Assembly (NCBI GenBank): GCA_002335385.1
Contig: DCVK01000034.1
Span: 38,350-102,349, forward strand
Reading direction: 5' to 3'
Source of the DNA: Candidatus Aminicenantes bacterium UBA2190
Lineage (GTDB): Bacteria; Acidobacteriota; Aminicenantia; UBA2199
DNA: 64,000 nucleotides
In this document: positions 53,112 through 64,000 of the stretch, piece after piece
Numbering within the stretch: the first letter of the stretch is position 1
Layout: each line of letters starts with the position of its first letter
Translations under genes and position numbers: made by a program
Notes under the pieces: model-generated
Database searches by the model: none
Seen by the model: the letters and a program-made list of their open reading frames with translations, nothing else
What the model was told of the DNA's origin: nothing

Positions 53112-53777
53112 ATGAACAATACAAAGCGCTTGCTGGTCATGATGATCCTTGTCGGCGCCTTCGCCGCCTGCTCCATCCACGTCCCCTGGGAAATGATGGA
53201 CGACTACGACGGCGTGCGCGTGGTCATGCGCGTGACGCCCGATGACGCCGACGTTCTGCTCAACGGCCGCTTCATCGGCGCCGCCTACGAATTCGCCTCC
53301 GCCGCCGTCGCCCTGCGCCTGGCGTCGAGGGAGAACGAGCTGGTGTTCCGCAAGCAGGGCTTCCGTGAGCAGGTCGTGGACCTTCGCGGCTATTCCTCGC
53401 GGCGCATTACCGTGAAGGTCGAGCTGAATCCGGCTGAGCCCGGCTCCCCGGCCGGTCCGGCCGCGGCCAGCGAAACCGATCCGGCCTATGAAGCGAAGAG
53501 TGAACCGCTGCCGCCGCTGCCTGCCGAGAAGCCGGTGCCGGCTGCGGAGCGCTACCTGACCGAAGTGGCGCTGACCGTGACCCCGGAGGAGACGGCCGTC
53601 TACATCGACGACCGCTTCTGGGGCCTGGCGCCGGCACCCGGCAAGGTGATGTTCCTGCGCCTCCCCCCCGGGAAATACGCCTTCACCGCCTTCAAGCCGG
53701 GATTCGTGCCCCTGAGCCGGGAGATCGTCGTCCCCAAGCAGGAGAAGCTTGAACTGGAGATCACCCTGAAGAAATAG
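53112..53777 (+). CDS. PEGA-domain lipoprotein
   Basis: 221 residues. Lipoprotein signal with lipobox AFAAC (Cys20). Two PEGA domains: VRVTPDDADVLLNGRFIGAAYEF ... ENELVFRKQGF (~36-95) and LTVTPEETAVYIDDRFWGLAPAP ... GKYAFTAFKPGF (~155-215), linked by a Pro/Glu/Ala-rich stretch (~105-145). PEGA domains are small beta-sandwiches of surface proteins; the function is unknown. It is divergent from lptD with a 100-bp shared control region. Confidence 0.82.
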   Translation: MNNTKRLLVMMILVGAFAACSIHVPWEMMDDYDGVRVVMRVTPDDADVLLNGRFIGAAYEFASAAVALRLASRENELVFRKQGFREQVVDLRGYSSRRITVKVELNPAEPGSPAGPAAASETDPAYEAKSEPLPPLPAEKPVPAAERYLTEVALTVTPEETAVYIDDRFWGLAPAPGKVMFLRLPPGKYAFTAFKPGFVPLSREIVVPKQEKLELEITLKK

Positions 53778-53935
53778 TCCCCCGCTCCGGCCAGGGCGTT
53801 CAGGGTTTTGCGTCGCGCGGCTGAAGAAAAAAGGATCGCCTGGACGAAGGTGGGAGCCCCGCAGTCGGCAGTGGGGAAAAATCTGCCGGCATAGCGGGAT
53901 GCTGTTTGCGTGGAATGAACCGGGCAAGCCGCTTT

Positions 53936-54505
53936 CTATTTCAAGATCGGCAAGATAAACAGGGCATACAAGGCGAAGAAAAGCATGCCCAGCAATGGCC
54001 GCATGAAGCCCCGGCGCAGCTTGCGTACGTCGCCGGCGGGGATCTCCGCAGCGAACAATTTCTGTTTCTCGGCAGTGACGATCAGCGCCAGCAGGCCCGA
54101 TACGTAAGCAAAAGCAGCCACCAGGTAGACCAGCAAAGCCAGCGGATTGCTCGGATAGCGGCCGATCAGGTGGGCGCAGAACGGCACGAAAGCCGCCCAG
54201 GCCAGCAGCCAGACATGGATGGCCACGACCGTCTTGCTGATCCGGGTCAACTTGGCATACAGCGTGTTATGGCCGATCCAAAAGCCGCTCAGTATGAAAA
54301 AACTGATGATGTAGCTCAGAAAGGTACGCCAGTGGTGCAGCAGCGCCTGGCCCAACTCGTGGGCTGAGCGGCGGTCGCCGATCTCTGGGAGCTTCAGCTC
54401 GAGGACCAGGATGGTCAGGGCGATGGCGAAGACGCCGTCGAACAGGAACTCGAGCCGGCTCTTGCTGATTTCCGTCATGAATGACGATTGCGCGTTGTTT
54501 GCCAT
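53936..54505 (-). CDS. TMEM175/DUF1211-type potassium channel-like membrane protein
   Basis: 189 residues with about six hydrophobic helices. The first carries RLEFLFDGVFAIALTILVLEL, the DUF1211 signature. Known bacterial TMEM175 K+ channels have R...FSDG at this point; here the FS is replaced by LF, so the gate or filter may differ. The ATG at 54505 has AAGGAG 8 nt upstream. It lies between a PEGA lipoprotein and the AraC-type sensor, both pointing away or toward it without overlap. Confidence 0.8.
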   Translation of the reverse strand: MANNAQSSFMTEISKSRLEFLFDGVFAIALTILVLELKLPEIGDRRSAHELGQALLHHWRTFLSYIISFFILSGFWIGHNTLYAKLTRISKTVVAIHVWLLAWAAFVPFCAHLIGRYPSNPLALLVYLVAAFAYVSGLLALIVTAEKQKLFAAEIPAGDVRKLRRGFMRPLLGMLFFALYALFILPILK

Positions 54506-54624
54506 GACCTGCTCCTTCGCGTTCTGATGACGCAAGAAAATCGAGATGGCGCGAAGGCACATGATAGCAATCGGGCTCGTGATTGTCAAAATCAGACCCC
54601 GGCGGATGATCGCCGAGCCCTGCC

Positions 54625-54653
54625 TTGACAAGGAGGACGGGGTTCATTATAAA
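54625..54653 (+). promoter_or_regulatory. Near-consensus promoter of the propeller-AraC sensor
   Basis: -35 TTGACA (54625-54630), exactly 17-nt spacer, -10 TATAAA (54648-54653). The ATG at 54663 begins 10 nt after the -10 box, giving a leader of 0-3 nt. Confidence 0.65.
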
Positions 54654-54662
54654 GATGGCAAT

Positions 54663-57404
54663 ATGACGGGGAATTTTTCGTTGCCCGCCCGCAGCAAACT
54701 GCCCATGACCTTCGCGGTCCTCCTCTTCGCCGCCTGGGGAACCCTGTCCGCCGCCAGGGGCGGTGAACTGAAAAAAGAATACGAGCGCTGGGTGCGCCGC
54801 TCGTGGACCACCGCGGACGGATTGCCGCAGAACACCGTCTACGCGCTGACCCAGGGCGCCGACGGCTGCATGTGGATCGGCAGCGAAGGCGGCCTGGCCC
54901 GTTTTGACGGCGCCGAATTCAAGATCTTCAGGAGAAGGTTCACGCCAGGCCTGGCCAGCGACTCGATCACGTCGCTATCCACCGGCCGCGACGGCTCGCT
55001 GTGGATCGGCACTTTCGGAGGCGGGCTGGTGCGCCAGCGGGACGGAAAATTCGCCCGGATAGAGGGCATGATCAGTGACCGCATCTGGTCGCTCCGCCAT
55101 GACAGCGAGGGGATACTCTGGATTATTGCGCCTGGGGGCGGGTTCTATTGCCTCGAGCCGGGAAGGTCCCCCGCCCTGGCTGTCGTTGACGACCTGCCCG
55201 ACGAACAGGTCACCGCCGTCGCCGGCAGCATGGAACGGACGCTCTGGATCGGGACGCGCAAGGGGCTCGCGTCCATCCGCGGCGGCCGGCAAACGATTTT
55301 CAACGCACAGTCAGGTCTTGCCGGCGACCATGTCTATTGCCTGTTTATCGACAGCCGCGGCAGCCTCTGGTCCGGGACCACGACAGGGCTCAGCCGCATC
55401 GACGCCCGGGGGGTTCTCAGCTTCTCGACCTCCGACGGTCTGGTTGACGGCCTTGTCCGCGCCATCAGCGAGGATGCCCTGGGACGGATGTGGATCGGCA
55501 CCGACAGGGGAGTGACGATCCTGGACTGCGGGGGAAAACCGGTCTGCGCCACACCGGCAGGCCTGGCCGGCGATGCGGTGATGGCCATCTGCCGCGACCG
55601 CGAAAACGGCATGTGGGTCGGCACCGCCGCCGGCGGGCTGAACTACTGGAGGCGCAACGAGGTGCTCGTCCATGGGCCGGAGGACGGCCTGTCGGGCACA
55701 CAGGTCACGGCGATCTGCGCTGACGGCGAGGGACGCCTCTGGGTCGGTACCCGCGGGCAGGGACTCAACCGGCGGGAGAACGGGAATTGGCGCTTCTATT
55801 CCGGCCGCGACGGCCTGGCCGGCGGATTCATCACCTCCCTGCTGGCGGATTCCCGAGGCAGGATCTGGATCGGCTCGCTGGACGCCGGATTGCAGGTCAT
55901 GGACCAGGAAAAATTCATCCCCGGCGATCCGCGGGGGCCAGCGGCAGGCCGATCCGTGCTTTCTCTTTTTCTCGACCAACGGGATGGCTTGTGGGCGGGG
56001 ACTGATGGCCATGGGATCGATGCCTGCCAGGACGGCCGCTGGCGCCACCATGGTCCGGCAGGCGGGCTGAAGGGAATCGTGATCACCGCCTTCGCCCAGG
56101 ACCGGCAGGGGACCCTCTGGGCCGGCAGCGCGGACGACGGCCTGCACGCCCTGCAGGGGGCGACCTGGCGCCGTTATACGACGGCCGACGGGCTGCCCGG
56201 GGACACGGTCTACGCCATTCATGCCGATGAGAAAGGCGGCGTCTGGCTGGGCACCGACAGCGGGTTGGGCCTGTACAGCCAGGGGCGGTTCTTCGGTTTC
56301 CGCGCGGGCGCGCGGCCGCTGAACGAGGCCATCCTGTCCATCCTCGAGGATGCAGCGGGACGGCTCTGGATGAGCTCGCTGACGGGGATCTTCAGCGTTC
56401 GGCGGTCGGAGTTGGAATCAGCCGCTCCCCTGGCGGGGCGCGGCGCCCACTGCCGGATCTTCGGCGAGATGTCAGGGCTGAAGAGCACCGTCTGCGCGGG
56501 CGGCTTCCAGCCGGCCGGCTGCCGCGACCATGCCGGCAGACTATGGTTCCCAACCCAGAAAGGGCTGGTGGAGATCGACCCGCAGGGGCTGGAAGCGCCT
56601 CCGCCGCCACGGCCCAAGATCGAGAGGTTTCTGGCCAATGGCATGACCGTTCCGCCGGCGGGGACCGGCCGCCTGCCTGCCGGGAGCGAACGCCTCGATT
56701 TTCACTACGCAGCGCCGGCGTTCTCCGACCCGCAGCAAATCGAGTTCTCCAGCCGCCTGCAGGGACTCGAAGACGATTGGAGCGCGCCGGGAAGGGAGCG
56801 CATCCGGCGCTTCACCGGGATCCCTGCCGGGAGCTACGCCTTCCGCCTCAGGGCCCGGGGCCAGGGCGGGACTTGGAGCGACGGCGAGGCCGTCTTGCGC
56901 TTCACGGTTGCGGAACATTTCCACCGCGGTGCCGGCTTCCGTTTCCTGCTGCTGGCCGGCGCCGGCTCGGCTCTCGTGGGGCTGCATTATTTTCGCCGGC
57001 AAAGGGCCCGCCGGCGCCTGGATAACAAATACAGGTCTTCTGCGCTGGGCGACGACCGGATCGCGGAATACGCCGCTCGCCTCGAGCGCACCATGGAGAA
57101 GGACAAGCCCTATCTCGACCCCGATCTGACACTGGCCAAGCTGGCTGAAGCCGCAGCCATCCCGGCCAAGCACCTCTCGCAGGTCATCAACGAGCACTAC
57201 CGGCTGAACTTCAATGACTTCGTGAACCGCCGCCGCGTCGAGGAGGCCAAGCACCTGCTTCTCGACCCGGCCGCCAGGGAGTTCAAGCTGCTGCGCATCG
57301 CCTTCGCATCGGGGTTCAACTCCAAATCGGTCTTCAACGCCGCGTTCAGGAAGCACGCCGGCGCCAGCCCTTCCGAGTTCCGCCGCCTCCTGGGCGGGGG
57401 TTGA
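54663..57404 (+). CDS. One-component sensor: periplasmic beta-propeller, membrane helix and AraC-type DNA-binding domain
   Basis: 913 residues. N-terminal signal anchor (~10-32), about fourteen propeller repeats (W(I/V)GT..GL.R, ~45-640), a Y_Y_Y-type domain (~655-755), one membrane helix (RFLLLAGAGSALVGLHYF, ~758-775), and a C-terminal AraC/XylS domain (LTLAKLAEAAAIPAKHLSQVINEHYRLNFNDFVNRRRVEEAK ... GFNSKSVFNAAFRKHAGASPSEFRRLL in two helix-turn-helix halves, ~800-910). No histidine kinase lies between, so ligand binding outside the cell would act directly on DNA. Paralogous propeller to 1-2323. Target genes unknown; the TonB-family gene follows directly. Confidence 0.87.
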   Translation: MTGNFSLPARSKLPMTFAVLLFAAWGTLSAARGGELKKEYERWVRRSWTTADGLPQNTVYALTQGADGCMWIGSEGGLARFDGAEFKIFRRRFTPGLASDSITSLSTGRDGSLWIGTFGGGLVRQRDGKFARIEGMISDRIWSLRHDSEGILWIIAPGGGFYCLEPGRSPALAVVDDLPDEQVTAVAGSMERTLWIGTRKGLASIRGGRQTIFNAQSGLAGDHVYCLFIDSRGSLWSGTTTGLSRIDARGVLSFSTSDGLVDGLVRAISEDALGRMWIGTDRGVTILDCGGKPVCATPAGLAGDAVMAICRDRENGMWVGTAAGGLNYWRRNEVLVHGPEDGLSGTQVTAICADGEGRLWVGTRGQGLNRRENGNWRFYSGRDGLAGGFITSLLADSRGRIWIGSLDAGLQVMDQEKFIPGDPRGPAAGRSVLSLFLDQRDGLWAGTDGHGIDACQDGRWRHHGPAGGLKGIVITAFAQDRQGTLWAGSADDGLHALQGATWRRYTTADGLPGDTVYAIHADEKGGVWLGTDSGLGLYSQGRFFGFRAGARPLNEAILSILEDAAGRLWMSSLTGIFSVRRSELESAAPLAGRGAHCRIFGEMSGLKSTVCAGGFQPAGCRDHAGRLWFPTQKGLVEIDPQGLEAPPPPRPKIERFLANGMTVPPAGTGRLPAGSERLDFHYAAPAFSDPQQIEFSSRLQGLEDDWSAPGRERIRRFTGIPAGSYAFRLRARGQGGTWSDGEAVLRFTVAEHFHRGAGFRFLLLAGAGSALVGLHYFRRQRARRRLDNKYRSSALGDDRIAEYAARLERTMEKDKPYLDPDLTLAKLAEAAAIPAKHLSQVINEHYRLNFNDFVNRRRVEEAKHLLLDPAAREFKLLRIAFASGFNSKSVFNAAFRKHAGASPSEFRRLLGGG

Positions 57405-57433
57405 CCGCATCCGGGCCGATCCTTCAAAAAAGC

Positions 57434-57455
57434 GTCCGGAATCATGATCCCGGAC
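57434..57455. promoter_or_regulatory. Near-palindrome in the gap before the TonB-family gene
   Basis: GTCCGG - A - ATCATGAT - C - CCGGAC, a 22-bp inverted repeat with a single mismatched pair, 58-79 bp before the TonB-family ATG. It could be an operator (for instance for the upstream AraC sensor) or a weak terminator hairpin without a U-run. Confidence 0.4.
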
Positions 57456-57512
57456 TCCCCCACCCCACAAACAGCGCATAACGTTCATGGCTCATCAAAA
57501 AGGAGGTGAACC

Positions 57513-58259
57513 ATGTTCGAGACCCTGCTTCCCACTGCCAGCTCGGGCAGAAGACGCTCACGCCGAGCATTGACCTTGGTCCTTTCCCTGGCCTTCCATG
57601 TCGTTGCGCTCGCCGCCGTCATCGTAATGCCGCTGCTGCACGCCGAGGCGGAGCTGCCCGCGTTCGCGGTCGTCGATGCCGCCCTGGTTCTGCCGCCGAT
57701 CTTGCCCGGCATACCGCCCGCGGGCCGTCCCCGGGGCGTTGAGGGCGGGCCCGGGACTCCCGGGGAAGAGCCCACGAAGCCGCGGCCCCGCTCCGAAACC
57801 GGCTTCACTGTTCCCACAGAGATCTCAAAGAGCACCGAGGAAGACCTGACTTCGGCAATGGCGAACAGCGGCAACGGGGTCGGCGTCGACGGCGGCATCG
57901 ATCTCGACGAGGACGGGAACCGCGAATGGCAGATCGGCAGGGAGTACATCCCCGAAGCCGTCATTCCGGGCAAGGCGCCGGTCATCCACGTCACCCCGCC
58001 CAGGCTGGCCAGGAGGGTGAGCCCCGTTTATCCGCCGGCGGCCATTGCGGCCCGGGTGGCGGTGCCGGTCGTGATCGAGGCCATGACCGACGTCTACGGC
58101 CGGGTGAAAGAAACCCGGGTAATCAGCGGCCATCCGCTGCTCAATGCCGCCGCCCTGGAGGCCGTCCGCGAATGGGTCTACGAGCCCTACCTGGTCAACG
58201 GCATCCCCCATGCTGTGCGCTTCACCGTCACCATCAATTTCACCCTGGAAAAGCGTTAA
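57513..58259 (+). CDS. TonB-family energy-transduction protein
   Basis: 248 residues. Short cytosolic N-terminus, one membrane helix (ALTLVLSLAFHVVALAAVIVM, ~19-38), a Pro/Gly/Thr-rich periplasmic linker (~55-145), and a TonB C-terminal domain (~160-245) with RRVSPVYPPAAIAARVAVPVVIEA and VISGHPLLNAAALEAVREWVYEPY. It transmits proton-motive energy to outer-membrane receptors. No exbB/exbD or receptor gene is adjacent. AAGGAGGTGA, a perfect ribosome site, precedes the ATG. Its stop codon merges into the A-run of the hppA terminator. Confidence 0.9.
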   Translation: MFETLLPTASSGRRRSRRALTLVLSLAFHVVALAAVIVMPLLHAEAELPAFAVVDAALVLPPILPGIPPAGRPRGVEGGPGTPGEEPTKPRPRSETGFTVPTEISKSTEEDLTSAMANSGNGVGVDGGIDLDEDGNREWQIGREYIPEAVIPGKAPVIHVTPPRLARRVSPVYPPAAIAARVAVPVVIEAMTDVYGRVKETRVISGHPLLNAAALEAVREWVYEPYLVNGIPHAVRFTVTINFTLEKR

Positions 58260-58285
58260 AAAAAAGGCCCCCCGAACGGGGGGCC
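58258..58285 (-). terminator. Intrinsic terminator of hppA
   Basis: Reading the minus strand: GC-rich stem of 8 bp with a 4-nt loop (GGCCCCCCGTTCGGGGGGCC, 58266-58285) followed by eight T (58258-58265). It ends hppA transcription 22-49 nt past its stop and overlaps the stop codon of the convergent TonB-family gene. Confidence 0.88.
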
Positions 58286-58306
58286 GCCCATTTTCAGCAG
58301 GTTGAT

Positions 58307-60541
<2,235 letters not shown>

Positions 60542-60592
60542 GCCAACTCCTTGTGAAATGAAAGATTTTTAAGAGACAGGTTATGAAAGCAA

Positions 60593-60621
60593 TTTATATC
60601 CGATTTTTCGCGAGATGTCAA
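60593..60621 (-). promoter_or_regulatory. Consensus promoter of hppA
   Basis: Minus strand: -35 TTGACA (60616-60621), 17-nt spacer, -10 TATAAA (60593-60598); leader of about 45 nt with AAGGAG before the ATG at 60541. Confidence 0.7.
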
Positions 60622-60688
60622 CGATTTTTGTGATGGAAACGGGGGAAGACTCACCGCGCCGGCCGCCATGAACGCGGCCCGGAAGCGC

Positions 60689-61116
60689 TCACTTGGGCTT
60701 GATCTTCCGGCAGATGGCCAGCTTGGCCTGAAGCTCCTTCTGCCGCGCCAGCTCCACCTGGAGCTCGTCGGGAGTGATGCCTCCCTTGAACGATGAGCGG
60801 ATGCGCGCTTCCGTCTCCTGCAGGCGCTGCCGCAACTCCCCCTCGTCCAGGTCCTCGCCGCGCACGAAGTCGTCAATGATCAGGGCCACCCGGTCGTCGC
60901 GCACCTCGAGAAAGCCCTCGCCGCTGAACAGGTAGTGCCGGGCACCGGAAGTGTCCAGATAGGAGATCTCCCCCGCCTTCAGCAGCGTCAGGTAGGGCAG
61001 ATGGTGAGCGAGGACGCCGGCCTCGCCCAGGAAGGCGGGGATGTACAGGTCCTGGATCTGGGCCCGCAGGGCCACCTCGCGCGAGGTGATGATCTCCAGC
61101 TCGATCGCAGCGGCCA

Positions 61117-61117
<1 letters not shown>
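60689..61117 (-). CDS. atpC: F1 ATP synthase epsilon subunit
   Basis: 142 residues. Beta-sandwich (LEIITSREVALRAQIQDLYIPAFLGEAGVLAHHLPYLTLLKAGEI) followed by a two-helix C-terminal tail (EARIRSSFKGG ... VELARQKELQAKL). Part of the rotor stalk, where the tail can inhibit ATPase action. The ATG shares one base with the atpD stop. Confidence 0.93.
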
Positions 61118-62550
<1,433 letters not shown>

Positions 62551-62558
62551 GTTCACTC

Positions 62559-63472
62559 CTATGTGTTCAGGGCTTCCGTGGCGGTGATGATCTCCAGGAG
62601 CTCCTTGGTGATGGCCGCCTGCCGCATCTTGTTCAGCAGCAGGGTCAACTCGCGGATCATGTCGCTGGCGTTGCGCGAGGCCAGGTCCATGGCCACCATG
62701 CGCGCCATCTGCTCGGCGGCCACCGACTGCAGCAGCATCTGGTAGACGGCGGCGGCGACGAAGCGCGGCAGCAATGCCTGGAAGATGGCGGCGGCATCGG
62801 GCTCGAAGATGTACGTCTGCGTCTCGGCGCCCCCTGCGGTCCGGGAGCGGACGGGAGCGGCGACTTCGATGGGGAAAAGGCGGCGCAGGGTGAATTCCTG
62901 CTTCGAAGCCGAGACGAACTCATTGAAGGCGAATTCGACGCTGTGCAGGCCCCCGGAGAGGAACCGCCGCTGCAGGTCGGCCCCCAGGCGGGCGGCGTCG
63001 GCGAAATCCAGCCGGCCGATCATGCCGTTGTGCGCCTGCGCCGGCTCCAGGCCCTGCTTGCTGAAGTAGCGGCTGGCCTTGGAGCCCACCGTGACCAGGA
63101 TGACCTCGCGGCCGGCGGCAGCCAGCTCGCGGTAGCGGGCTTCGCCCTGCTTGAGCACGTGGGAGTTGAAGGCGCCGCACAGACCCTTGTCGCCGGCGAC
63201 GACCACCAGCAGCACCGCCCCCTTTTCGTCTCCGCGCAGCAGCGACAGGGTGACGGCACCCGTCCCCTCGGGGGACCGGCCGGGCAACGCCGTCACGGCG
63301 CCCGTTTCCCGCAGCAGCAGCGCGATCTTCTCGCGATAGGCGCGCGAGCGCTTCAGCTCGCCGTTGGCCCGGCGCAATTTGGCGGCGGCGACGGTCTTCA
63401 TGGCCTTGGTCAGCTTCTGGGTGTTCTTGACCGACTTGATGCGCCGGCGCAGGACGATCAGGTTTCCAGCCA

Positions 63473-63473
<1 letters not shown>
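62559..63473 (-). CDS. atpG: F1 ATP synthase gamma subunit
   Basis: 304 residues. Central stalk of the F1 motor. Conserved N-terminal RRRIKSVKNTQKLTKAMKTVAAAKLRRA, the middle GDKGLCGAFNS and the C-terminal MLLQSVAAEQMARMVAMDLASRNASDMIRELTLLLNKMRQAAITKEL helix. The ATG overlaps the atpA stop, and atpD follows after a short gap. Confidence 0.96.

Positions 63474-64000
<527 letters not shown>

Overview
The window is a 64 kb piece of a GC-rich chromosome from a diderm (Gram-negative type) bacterium. An LPS-assembly protein (LptD), lipoproteins with lipoboxes, a TonB-family protein and nucleotide-sugar and heptosyltransferase-like genes all imply an outer membrane. The gene mix (PPi-type phosphofructokinase, membrane pyrophosphatase, split lysine-ketoglutarate reductase/saccharopine dehydrogenase, a degenerate PriA, giant beta-propeller sensors) would fit Candidatus Aminicenantes or a neighbouring Acidobacteriota-like lineage. 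There is no rRNA or other strong marker here, so that placement is an inference. I saw no tRNA, rRNA, CRISPR array, transposase or integrase.

Layout. 1-5863 (minus): a truncated propeller-type sensor and a secreted GH38 alpha-mannosidase. 6000-14432 (plus): kbl, then an ftsH-cdaA-cdaR-glmM-pdxJ-PHP operon holding the classic c-di-AMP/GlmM cluster. 14433-14877: a nested inverted-repeat element and a promoter. 14878-18889 (plus): lysine catabolism (LKR, SDH), yraN and galT. 18890-30880: an AT-richer island of six minus-strand genes for exported proteins, bounded by two 172-bp, ~96.5% identical copies of the 3' end of galT. 31119-32909: an unrecognised gene. 33116-45997 (plus): serC followed by a long housekeeping run (33-codon ORF, SerA N-domain, pterin-binding methyltransferase-like protein, DUF465, pssA, ABC exporter, yicC, gmk, coaC, coaB, UDG4, priA-like, ABC-2 transporter). 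46073-53011 (mostly minus): PPi-PFK, then the overlapping block lptD-rmlB-reductase-glycosyltransferase 9, with a thioesterase on the plus strand. 53112-58259: PEGA lipoprotein, TMEM175-like channel, propeller-AraC sensor, TonB-family protein. 58307-64000 (minus): the ATP synthase atpA(partial)-G-D-C block followed by hppA.

The most interesting region is the galT-flanked island. Three of its exported proteins share a ~105-residue module with an invariant 16-residue core, present in six copies. They are followed by CARDB, IPT/TIG, Kre9/KNH-like or winged-helix-like parts and are encoded next to a PKD protein and an outer-membrane beta-barrel. This looks like a self-contained cell-surface system that I cannot match to a named one. 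Other themes are a pyrophosphate-based energy economy (PPi-PFK plus K+-dependent type membrane PPase), several genes whose predicted -10 box abuts the start codon with no Shine-Dalgarno (probable leaderless mRNAs), and three unrelated families of low-complexity palindromes in intergenic gaps, two of which supply a neighbouring gene's stop codon.
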